Shown here: positions 1 through 7,017 of the stretch, piece after piece
How positions within the stretch are numbered: position 1 is the first letter of the stretch
Layout of the letters: each line of letters starts with the position of its first letter
Origin: JAWLFI01 sp041685645
Lineage (GTDB): Bacteria; Bacteroidota; Bacteroidia; Chitinophagales; Saprospiraceae
Length of the DNA stretch: 25,453 bases
Direction of reading: 5' to 3'
Assembly (NCBI GenBank): GCA_041685645.1
Contig: JAWLFI010000012.1
Coordinates: 1 to 25,453 of the forward strand
Position numbers and translations under genes: made by a program
The notes under the pieces: generated by a model
What the model saw: only the letters and a program-made list of their open reading frames with translations
What the model was told of the DNA's origin: nothing
The model's database searches: none

Positions 1-51
1 ACTGTGCCCATCCGGTGGGAAGTCCACCCAATTGAAAATTTCCACCTTCAT
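1..51 (-). CDS. 5' end of an unidentified gene, cut by the window edge
   Basis: An ATG at 51 reads leftward off the window with no stop, giving 17 codons that begin MKVEIFNWVDFPP. A GGAG-type Shine-Dalgarno (GGAGAG on the minus strand, about 58-63) lies about seven bases upstream, which supports the start. It is divergent from the ACR3 gene, with a 72-bp shared upstream region. Too little protein is present to name a family. Being next to an arsenite exporter does not make it an arsenic gene. Confidence 0.5.
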   Translation of the reverse strand, partial: MKVEIFNWVDFPPDGHS

Positions 52-123
52 CTTATCGCTCTCCTTTTAATTTATCGTAACATTGCGATGAATTAGAGTA
101 AAATTAATCAAAAGCTGTCTCCT

Positions 124-1140
124 ATGGGTACCTTTGAAAAGTATTTGAGCCTTTGGGTCCTTCTTTGCATTGTCGTCGGCATCGCTTTGGGATATGGATA
201 TCAGGAACAAATTCAAGTGCTGAGCGAATGGGAATACCACGGCGTCAATATTCCCATTACCTTATTAATTTGGGCCATGATCTATCCCATGATGGTTCAA
301 ATAGACTTTTCTTCCCTGCGCCAGGTAGGCCAACAGAAGCGCGGGCTGACCTGGACTGTGGTCATCAACTGGCTGATCAAGCCGTTTACCATGGCCTTTT
401 TTGCCTGGATTTTTTTCGAGCATATCTACGGCGCCTGGCTGAGTCCCGAACTTGCTGACGAGTACATTGCCGGAGCGATCATCCTGGGCGCAGCGCCCTG
501 CACTGCCATGGTCTTTGTCTGGTCATATCTGTCCAAAGGCGACCCCAACTACACCGTAGTTCAAGTATCGATCAACGATATCATCATACTCATCGCCTTT
601 ATTCCCATCGTTCAGTTTCTATTGGGCATCACCAGTATCACAGTGCCCTTTAACGTTCTACTCGCTTCTGTGATTGCTTTTGTGGTAATCCCCCTCTTGG
701 CCGGGTACCTGACCCATTTGTATTTGGTTAGAAACAAAGGTAAAGAGTGGATGGAAAAAAAGTTTCTTCCCCGGCTCAAGCCCTGGTCGATTATCGCCCT
801 CTTGAGCACATTAATTCTGATTTTTGCCTTTCAGGGCGATAAGATCGTCGCTCAGCCCCTGCATATTTTACTGATAGCCATTCCCCTGAGTATACAAACC
901 TATTTTATCTTCTTCCTCGCCTGGAAAGGAGGGCGTTGGCTCGGCCTTCCCTATTCTATCTGCGCCCCTTCTGCCATGATCGGGGCGAGCAATTTCTTTG
1001 AGTTGGCCGTAGCTGTGGCAATCGTTCTCTTTGGCATCAATAGCGGAGCTGTTCTGGCCACTGTGGTCGGCGTGCTGATAGAGGTGCCCATCATGCTTTC
1101 CCTCGTACAACTCGCTAAACGGTGGAAATACTCCGGGTAA
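124..1140 (+). CDS. acr3: ACR3-family arsenite efflux transporter
   Basis: Predicted inner-membrane permease of the BASS/ACR3 superfamily that exports arsenite (and possibly antimonite) using the proton-motive force. At 338 residues it has the usual ACR3 length, and about ten hydrophobic segments can be seen. The family hallmark GAAPCTAMVFVWSYL is present with its conserved cysteine at residue 126. The second conserved site, FFELAVA with Glu293, is also intact, so the protein looks functional. The ATG at 124 is the first in the frame; no Shine-Dalgarno precedes it (upstream reads CTGTCTCCT). No arsR or arsC lies downstream, so it is either a single gene or controlled with the divergent gene at 51. 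Family assignment is firm; arsenite as substrate is inferred from the family. Confidence 0.9.
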   Translation: MGTFEKYLSLWVLLCIVVGIALGYGYQEQIQVLSEWEYHGVNIPITLLIWAMIYPMMVQIDFSSLRQVGQQKRGLTWTVVINWLIKPFTMAFFAWIFFEHIYGAWLSPELADEYIAGAIILGAAPCTAMVFVWSYLSKGDPNYTVVQVSINDIIILIAFIPIVQFLLGITSITVPFNVLLASVIAFVVIPLLAGYLTHLYLVRNKGKEWMEKKFLPRLKPWSIIALLSTLILIFAFQGDKIVAQPLHILLIAIPLSIQTYFIFFLAWKGGRWLGLPYSICAPSAMIGASNFFELAVAVAIVLFGINSGAVLATVVGVLIEVPIMLSLVQLAKRWKYSG

Positions 1141-1160
1141 AGCGGGATAAATTCATGAAT

Positions 1161-1184
1161 AATTCGGGCAGTTTAGCCTGAATT
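1161..1184 (+). terminator. hairpin 3' of the ACR3 gene, possible terminator
   Basis: The 9-nt arms AATTCGGGC (1161-1169) and GCCTGAATT (1176-1184) pair fully with one G-U wobble around a 6-nt loop, 20 bases after the ACR3 stop. No U-tract follows, so it is not a classical intrinsic terminator. It may only protect the 3' end of the mRNA. Confidence 0.35.
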
Positions 1185-1276
1185 TCAGTGAACTTGGATG
1201 TCGCTAACCATCTCCATGAGGAATTGCTTTTCTTATTTTATAAATTTTATTACATTTAAGTAAAATCACAAATATT

Positions 1277-1954
1277 ATGAGAATCTTGATTTGTACTTTA
1301 CTGTGTCTGGCGACCATTCACCTACTTCACGGAGAAATCACGCATCTCGAACCAACCTCCAAGGCAGATTCAATAGAAGTTCCTCCAAAAAACGCCATCA
1401 TGCTGGCTCCGCTAGGGCATATGTTAAATGGGAGTAAATCCTCCATCTACTACAAAAGAGTCCTCAATCAAACGGGGAAATTCCGGACGACTTTTCGAAT
1501 AGGAACAGAGGGATTGGGCTCGATATTATCATCATACAGCACAAAGGAATCCAGAGTTGACGCATTCAATTTAAAATTGGGTTTAGAACTGGACTATGAC
1601 TTTGATGGCTTCCATATATATCTAGGGCCGGAACTGGGCCAGACCACCTATAGTTCAAGTCGGGGACTATTGCGCGTCCGGGACAATAACACTTTATTCA
1701 GCACCTCTACAGTGAGCCTAAATAGAGATATTGAGGTCAATTCTTCTGAAGTGATCATGGTATCAGGGCATATCTTTTTGGGTCTCAAATTTGATGTCGC
1801 CGAAAAAGTAGCCATTGGTATTGAAGCGGCATTTGGCTATGGACGCTGGGAGTTGGAAACTGAATATCCCAACGCCCAGAATCCCGTCACCAATGAAGGA
1901 GAGCGATACGACTTCAATTTATCTCGATTTATTTTCGCAGAGTTCAAATTTTAA
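1277..1954 (+). CDS. hypothetical secreted protein, probable outer-membrane beta-barrel
   Basis: 225 residues with an N-terminal signal peptide (MRILICTLLCLATIHLLHG, cleavage expected soon after). The body is rich in alternating polar/hydrophobic strands (for example FHIYLGPELGQTTY, VSGHIFLGLKFDV, VAIGIEAAFGYGRWELE), and the last residue is phenylalanine in FIFAEFKF. A terminal aromatic residue on a final amphipathic strand is typical of outer-membrane barrels recognised by BamA, so a small 8-10-strand barrel is inferred. I do not recognise a named family. A near-consensus -7 element, TACATTTA at 1251-1258, precedes the ATG. It is convergent with the esterase gene, with the GC-rich repeat between them. 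Confidence 0.65.
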   Translation: MRILICTLLCLATIHLLHGEITHLEPTSKADSIEVPPKNAIMLAPLGHMLNGSKSSIYYKRVLNQTGKFRTTFRIGTEGLGSILSSYSTKESRVDAFNLKLGLELDYDFDGFHIYLGPELGQTTYSSSRGLLRVRDNNTLFSTSTVSLNRDIEVNSSEVIMVSGHIFLGLKFDVAEKVAIGIEAAFGYGRWELETEYPNAQNPVTNEGERYDFNLSRFIFAEFKF

Positions 1955-2012
1955 TCGACCATTTTCAAGTCAGGGCAAGTAGAGTTTTCTTCAGTATATG
2001 ATCACAGTTTAC

Positions 2013-2170
2013 ACCCACCCGCTCGAATCGGGTGAGGGATAGTAAGGGCGCAAGCCGCCGCAGGTGGTGAAGCGGTCCGAGGATCGCATTGCGATCTCGA
2101 GGACGAAACCCCTGAATAGCCCGACCCTCCGAGGCTAGGCCGGGGCCTAGTCCGAGGAGGGGCACCCCCA
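2013..2170 (-). repeat. GC-rich folded intergenic repeat element, copy 1
   Basis: The 234-bp gap between convergent genes holds a block far richer in GC than its surroundings and packed with dyads. CACCCG/CGGGTG lie at 2016-2021 and 2029-2034. An odd palindrome GATCGCA-T-TGCGATC lies around 2082-2096. CTAGGCC/GGCCTAG (2135-2141, 2144-2150) is nested in CCTCC/GGAGG (2126-2130, 2156-2160). Read on the minus strand it carries CGGGCTATTC near the start and GCGCCCT...CTATCCCT 88 nt later, the same frame words as the element at 24447-24672. It is probably a REP-like or structured-RNA repeat. Two short open frames across it are by-products of its GC content. Confidence 0.6.
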
Positions 2171-2188
2171 AAATAATTAAAAAACATA

Positions 2189-3325
2189 CTACTTTTTCAC
2201 CCAAGGTAAAGTCTTCTGACCTTCGATTTTGATGAAATAGGTGCCCGGAACCCAGTCCCCAACAGATAATTTCAATAGTGTCTGAGGCATGCGTCCACTC
2301 TGGATCAGACGCCCATCCGCACCAATGATTTGATACGGAAGATGCGTCCAGTCGGCGGGAATTTCCATTTGCAACTGACTGCCTACCGGATTGGGGAAAA
2401 TTTTGGCGGTCTGAGATGTAGGATCAGAGACTTGAGTGGAAATTGGCGCTTGATGGCGACTGAAAAAATTCCAGATTTCCTCGCTGGCATTCAAATTCCG
2501 AGTGGTCGTGCCCAAACCCGACTGTCCTTCAGCGTCCGGCCAGGTATGTCCGCCACCGATTACGCGCAAATATTGAATTTCTGTTCCCGCCTGGCAAGAG
2601 GGAAAATCGTACTGCTCAATCAGGGTCCCGTCATTGGCCTCATCGGGCCATTCAGTGAGTTGTGGCTGCGATTGACATCCATTTTGCCCTACCCAGAAAT
2701 CGAGGGTTTCATTGACTGAAGCGGTACCAAACCCACCGGCGGGTGGTACGATAATATCGTCTGTTCCGTGGATATGAAGTATGGGAAAGGCCCGATCCGG
2801 GGTACAGTTATCCAGAGCCTCACGCGAGTAGGTGCCGGCGACAGAGGCTACGGCGGCGAGCTGATCCTGAAGCTCACAGGCGAGGATGTAACTCATGAAT
2901 CCTCCGGCGGAAAATCCACAGGCATACACCCGGCGGGAATCGATATTCTGCTCACTGGAAATGAGGTCAATCAATTGAGACAGAAAGCCCACATCATCTG
3001 CTGTCGATCCGCCGGGAGAGCCCGGATTGGTGTTCCAGGCATTGTCCAAGCCATTGGGATAAACTAAAATGACATTCTGTTCTTCTGCGACCGCATTAAA
3101 AGCAGAATAATTCATGATGGCATCGGCATTCTGAGTAAATCCATGAAGCAGGAATACTAAGGGACGCGGTTCTTCACCGGTATATTGTTCCGGAGTAAAA
3201 TGAATAAAAGTCCGTTCTATCCCCTCATGCATGATCGAGCGCGTGTCCTGAGACAATAACAGATGACTGCTCAAGAGAAAAACCGAACAAAGGAGAAGAG
3301 ACGCGAAGGGAGTGAAGTGTTTCAT
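2189..3325 (-). CDS. secreted PHB-depolymerase/feruloyl-esterase-like hydrolase with T9SS sorting domain
   Basis: Predicted alpha/beta-hydrolase of the esterase/polyhydroxybutyrate-depolymerase (LpqC, CE1-like) group. It is exported by a signal peptide (MKHFTPFASLLLCSVFLLSS) and then by the type IX system. The oxyanion region reads FLLHGFTQNA. The nucleophile elbow is GFSAGG (Ser139), the acid is in HGTDDIIVPP (Asp189 or Asp190) and the histidine is in GGGHTWPD (His260), so the catalytic triad looks complete. Residues about 305-378 form a type A T9SS C-terminal domain (KIFPNPVGSQL ... GTYFIKIEG), so it is surface-attached or released. I prefer the ATG at 3325; another at 3334 (MPVMKHF) would add three residues. 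The substrate cannot be told from sequence: polyester, feruloylated polysaccharide and simple esters all fit. Confidence 0.85.
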   Translation of the reverse strand: MKHFTPFASLLLCSVFLLSSHLLLSQDTRSIMHEGIERTFIHFTPEQYTGEEPRPLVFLLHGFTQNADAIMNYSAFNAVAEEQNVILVYPNGLDNAWNTNPGSPGGSTADDVGFLSQLIDLISSEQNIDSRRVYACGFSAGGFMSYILACELQDQLAAVASVAGTYSREALDNCTPDRAFPILHIHGTDDIIVPPAGGFGTASVNETLDFWVGQNGCQSQPQLTEWPDEANDGTLIEQYDFPSCQAGTEIQYLRVIGGGHTWPDAEGQSGLGTTTRNLNASEEIWNFFSRHQAPISTQVSDPTSQTAKIFPNPVGSQLQMEIPADWTHLPYQIIGADGRLIQSGRMPQTLLKLSVGDWVPGTYFIKIEGQKTLPWVKK

Positions 3326-3334
3326 AACGGGCAT

Positions 3335-3633
3335 TTCCAGTTAAAATAGTAATTTTTGAGCAATTCAATGGATTAAAATACCAAAGAAAGAGAAGAGAAG
3401 TGCATCGAATGACAAATACTCGAGGAAAATGCACGGTGCCAGCAAATGCAAATTAACTAATACATCGTCATTATCACCTATGTATTACTATATGATTCTC
3501 TGGTGACAACATTGATAAAGCAAAGAAAGAGCTGAATGAGTTAACCCAAAATAGGACACATTAAAAAAAACGTTAAATTTTAATGATTACCCATCTTTTT
3601 TACGACCTTTGTAATCGTATGTGAAAACCACTT
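3335..3633. other. 299-bp divergent intergenic region
   Basis: Shared upstream region of the leftward esterase and the rightward surface-protein gene. I see no gene here. It contains a perfect 8-bp inverted repeat TAATACAT/ATGTATTA (3458-3465 and 3480-3487, 14-nt loop), a possible regulator site. ACCTTTG at 3605-3611 (GACCTTTG against the consensus TAnnTTTG) is a plausible -7 element for the gene at 3634, which would leave a leader of under 20 nt. No -33 TTG stands out. Confidence 0.35.
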
Positions 3634-6342
3634 ATGCATAAGACATTAAAACTATTTCTATCCTTTTACCTGCTAGTGTTCAGCGCCTTAGTTGTTCAAT
3701 CTCAGGAAATCTGCGATAACGGCATAGATGATAATGGAAATGGTTTAATCGATTTGAATGACCCCGAATGTGACTGTCAGGGCATTTCTTCTTTTCTCAC
3801 GACATCCATTATTCCGAATCCTTCCTTTGAAACGAGGACTTGTTGTCCTTCTAATTTTGGGGATATGGACTGCGTGGTCACCTGGACGCAAGGGTCTGCC
3901 GGAGCAGCTCTGGATTACATTCACCAATGTGGGTTGATGGCAGATGACTTTTTGCGCCCCCCCCTACCCTTTCCGGACGGAGAGGGATGCATTGGATATG
4001 TGGCTAATTTGCAAAACGTGGAGTTTCAAGAGTACGTAGCTGCTTGCCTCAACCGACCCATGGAAGCCGACACCTCTTATACATTAAATTTCAACCTTGG
4101 TTTTGGCATCCAGACCACTGTTTCTCCGACCTATAATTTAGATACCGTTTTTAGTGCCGACACAGCTGAAGTAGCTATATTTGGGAATGTGACTTGTGAC
4201 CAACTTCCCTATCCCGGCGATCGATGCCCCACAAATTTTCCAGGGTCTGAATGGGAATTGATCAATACCATAAAAGTAGTGGGTCGCGAAGAATGGGTTG
4301 AAACGGCTTTTGAATTCACCCCTGAAAAGACCTATAGGGCTATTGCCATAGGAGCACCCTGTGGACGGAAAGATTTGGGTAGTGGGGCAGAATATTATTT
4401 CATAGATAATCTTATTCTCAGCGAGTCGCGCAACTTTGAATTGGAAGCGCCGGTAAAAAATGGATCTGAATGTGAAAACAGCGTAGAACTTAGTAGTCCT
4501 GTTATCATGTCAGATATAGACTATCAGTGGTATGCAGATGGAGTGGCCATCGTCGGCGCTACGAGTCCCACGCTAGACTTGAGCGGAAGTAACATGGGAG
4601 GAAGTTATCAAGTTAAACTTTCGCAAGGTTCGGATTGTCAGACCTCCATGCCATTAGAGTTGATCGACAACCCGAATCTTAGCGCATCTATCACTGGAAT
4701 GACTGAACTCTGCCCGGGAGAAACCAGCGAACTACGCGCTACCAATGGGTTTTTCAGCTATAGATGGGACGATGGATCAACGGATAGTGTACTTGAAGTA
4801 TCAACCAGCGGTACATATTCTGTAATTGTGACGGATGAGAATGGCTGTACTTTAGAGGTCAGTGAAACAGTAACAGTATCCGAGCCTATGGACGCCAATG
4901 CAAGCATCACCGATGCAGCCGGCACCAATGATAACGGGTCGATTGAACTCAATCCCAGTGGAGGCATCAGCCCTTTTGATTACAATTGGAGTACGGGTGC
5001 CAATACAAAAGACCTTGAGGGCCTAAGTGATGGATCCTATACTGTAAGCATCACTGACGATTTCGGTTGTGAACAAGAATTCACCTTTGATGTCCAATTT
5101 AACCCCGACCCTTTCGGAGCTCGGATTTCTCTGGAGCACATCAGCTGTCAGGGTGCTGATGACGGTGTTATTCAGATAGAGGGATTTGGAGGGCGACAGC
5201 CCTATTCAATTGTGTGGTCGGACGGCAACGATGAGTTTCTTCGAAGCGAACTGCCCCCCGGCCAATACGAATACACCCTTACAGACAGCGATGGGGAAGT
5301 AGATACCGAAGAAATCACACTTACAGAACCGGAGTCCCTGTCATTTATCCCAAAAATTAGCCAACCCAGTTGTTTCGGATTTTCCGATGGCAAGATTGAA
5401 TTTGACATCTCAGGAGGGACACCTGATTATACGACATTAATCAATGGCTCAGAACTCAGCCACGGCGCAGCTACGAATATTCCTGCAGGCAATTACAATT
5501 TCACTGTTCGAGACAGAAATGGCTGTGAGCTAAGTTCCGCCGTAGAAGTCGAAGAACCCGACTCCTTATCAGTAAATATATCCTCTGAGCCGCCCAACTG
5601 CTTCGGCTATGAAGATGGTCGCATAGAAATCCTATCCATTCGTGGAGGAACTCGTCCTTACGCCGTCCGAGTCAATGGTGAAGAAGTGGATATCACCGGT
5701 CTACGACAAATAGGAAGTGGAGATTACGAAGTGGCTGTAACAGACCGAAACGATTGTCTATGGCAGGAAAACATCCAACTTTCAGAACCCGAACAGGTAG
5801 AAGTTGAGGTACAAGCCTATAACAGAGATATCATTCAAGGCCAGTCCGTGGAGTTAGAAGCGCGCCAATTCCCTCAGGATCTGGAAGGAGCGGAAGGAGA
5901 ATGGTATTCCGACACACATGATCCGCAAATTGAATGCGGTAGTTGCCCGGAAACGATAGCCCGGCCAAAGTCTAGCACTACATTTAGTTATCAGTTATGG
6001 TATAAAGACTGCCTGTTCAGTGATGAGGTCACAATCGATGTTACTGACTGGAGTGTATATGTCCCTAATATTTTCTCGCCCAATGGCGATGGGACCAATG
6101 ATCGGTTTTCCTTCTCGGGAAATGACGAGTCTGGAATTTGGATTCGTGAAGTTTCCATATTCGACAGATGGGGCCAAATCGTTCACCAGGTCAAAGATAT
6201 AGACTACACCAGCTATTCCGGTTGGAATGGTCAATTCAAGGGCGAAGATGTGCCGCAGGGCGTGTATATCTATCACATTATTTTAGAAGATGGTCGGGGA
6301 GAGACATACATCTTAAGTGGTGACGTTTCTATTGTTCGATAA
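3634..6342 (+). CDS. large secreted surface protein with SprB-like repeats and gliding-motility-type C-terminal domain
   Basis: 902 residues. A signal peptide (about residues 1-23) is followed by a cysteine-flanked acidic motif, CDNGIDDNGNGLIDLNDPEC, which resembles MopE-type calcium-binding motifs. Next comes a lectin-like region (NPSFETRTCC... to about 270) and an Ig-like PKD/SprB-type region (about 285-485) with 'YQWYADG' and 'YRWDDGSTDSVLEV'. From about 490 to 745 there are three clear SprB-type repeats, each starting with a conserved Cys (SCQGADDG, SCFGFSDG, NCFGYEDG) followed by GGxxPY-type turns. Residues about 807-902 are the CHU_C/TIGR04131-type domain (VPNIFSPNGDGTNDRF, IFDRWGQIV, GVYIYHI), a T9SS signal. 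It probably acts in adhesion or on the cell surface; gliding itself is not shown. It stands alone and converges on the dipeptidase gene. Confidence 0.88.
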   Translation: MHKTLKLFLSFYLLVFSALVVQSQEICDNGIDDNGNGLIDLNDPECDCQGISSFLTTSIIPNPSFETRTCCPSNFGDMDCVVTWTQGSAGAALDYIHQCGLMADDFLRPPLPFPDGEGCIGYVANLQNVEFQEYVAACLNRPMEADTSYTLNFNLGFGIQTTVSPTYNLDTVFSADTAEVAIFGNVTCDQLPYPGDRCPTNFPGSEWELINTIKVVGREEWVETAFEFTPEKTYRAIAIGAPCGRKDLGSGAEYYFIDNLILSESRNFELEAPVKNGSECENSVELSSPVIMSDIDYQWYADGVAIVGATSPTLDLSGSNMGGSYQVKLSQGSDCQTSMPLELIDNPNLSASITGMTELCPGETSELRATNGFFSYRWDDGSTDSVLEVSTSGTYSVIVTDENGCTLEVSETVTVSEPMDANASITDAAGTNDNGSIELNPSGGISPFDYNWSTGANTKDLEGLSDGSYTVSITDDFGCEQEFTFDVQFNPDPFGARISLEHISCQGADDGVIQIEGFGGRQPYSIVWSDGNDEFLRSELPPGQYEYTLTDSDGEVDTEEITLTEPESLSFIPKISQPSCFGFSDGKIEFDISGGTPDYTTLINGSELSHGAATNIPAGNYNFTVRDRNGCELSSAVEVEEPDSLSVNISSEPPNCFGYEDGRIEILSIRGGTRPYAVRVNGEEVDITGLRQIGSGDYEVAVTDRNDCLWQENIQLSEPEQVEVEVQAYNRDIIQGQSVELEARQFPQDLEGAEGEWYSDTHDPQIECGSCPETIARPKSSTTFSYQLWYKDCLFSDEVTIDVTDWSVYVPNIFSPNGDGTNDRFSFSGNDESGIWIREVSIFDRWGQIVHQVKDIDYTSYSGWNGQFKGEDVPQGVYIYHIILEDGRGETYILSGDVSIVR

Positions 6343-6372
6343 TGAGTTTCAAAAACCTCATCTCAGTCTTTC

Positions 6373-7017
6373 TTATTCACAATCCCACTTATCTTCAAAT
6401 ACAGGCCATTGAGAAGCTCTATAGCTATAGTGCCACCATTCAGTCCGAATAGGCAAAAAGCCATGTTTTTCCATAGTGCTTTTCAGTAAACTCCTATTTT
6501 TCTGGATTTCACTTGACAATTCCGGTGTTGTGCTGTGATAAGCGCGCTTCCCAAAAAAATCAAAATCCGTTCCCATATCTAAAGCTTTACCGCTTTCTAT
6601 ATCTACAAGAGTCACATCTATAGCTTGACCCCGATTGTGCATGGAACCTTTTCTGGGATCGGCAACATATTGAGGATCGGGCACCTCCTCCCAAAGTTCC
6701 CACTGCACAGCCAGTGGGCGATAACAATCGAAGAGTTTGACTTGAATCCCCAATTTTTTGAGTTCCTCATTCATTTGGGTGAGTGCGCGTGCGGCATCCG
6801 GTCGCAAAAAACATCGGGCGCAATCATAAATCACATGCCCGACAAAATTATCCTCTGTGGCATATTTCAAGTCGAGCAGCCAGCCGTCTTCCGATCGCAA
6901 CTCAACCCACTGATCAGTATTTTTCGTCCAATCCTGAGCTGCGAGGCCTCCGGATATACCCCATAAAATTAGAATAGAAGTGCAGCATCTCAAAAAAAGG
7001 CATTTTATTGAATCCAT
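6373..7017 (-). CDS. ddpX: D-alanyl-D-alanine dipeptidase, VanX/DdpX type (peptidase M15D)
   Basis: Zinc enzyme that hydrolyses D-Ala-D-Ala. All VanX landmarks are present: Arg100 in the DCYRP motif, zinc ligands His127 and Asp134 in SMHNRGQAIDVTLV, and Glu193 with His196 in EWWHYSY. The spacings (7 and 3 residues) match VanX exactly. A hydrophobic stretch ending GGLAAQ at residues 14-28 is a likely signal peptide, so the enzyme should be periplasmic, as in DdpX peptide salvage, rather than cytoplasmic as in vancomycin-resistance VanX. Two cysteines precede the hydrophobic core and could confuse lipobox predictors. Its start overlaps the 3' end of ligA by 13 nt, so it is probably co-transcribed and translationally coupled. 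No vanH/vanA ligase lies nearby, so recycling of peptidoglycan dipeptide is the likelier role. Confidence 0.9.
   Translation of the reverse strand: MDSIKCLFLRCCTSILILWGISGGLAAQDWTKNTDQWVELRSEDGWLLDLKYATEDNFVGHVIYDCARCFLRPDAARALTQMNEELKKLGIQVKLFDCYRPLAVQWELWEEVPDPQYVADPRKGSMHNRGQAIDVTLVDIESGKALDMGTDFDFFGKRAYHSTTPELSSEIQKNRSLLKSTMEKHGFLPIRTEWWHYSYRASQWPVFEDKWDCE

Noticed and set aside
1965..2204. Minus-strand frames (79 and 61 residues) across the GC-rich block
   Set aside because: They lie inside a dyad-rich repeat, read as Arg/Pro/Gly-rich low-complexity protein, and match no family.
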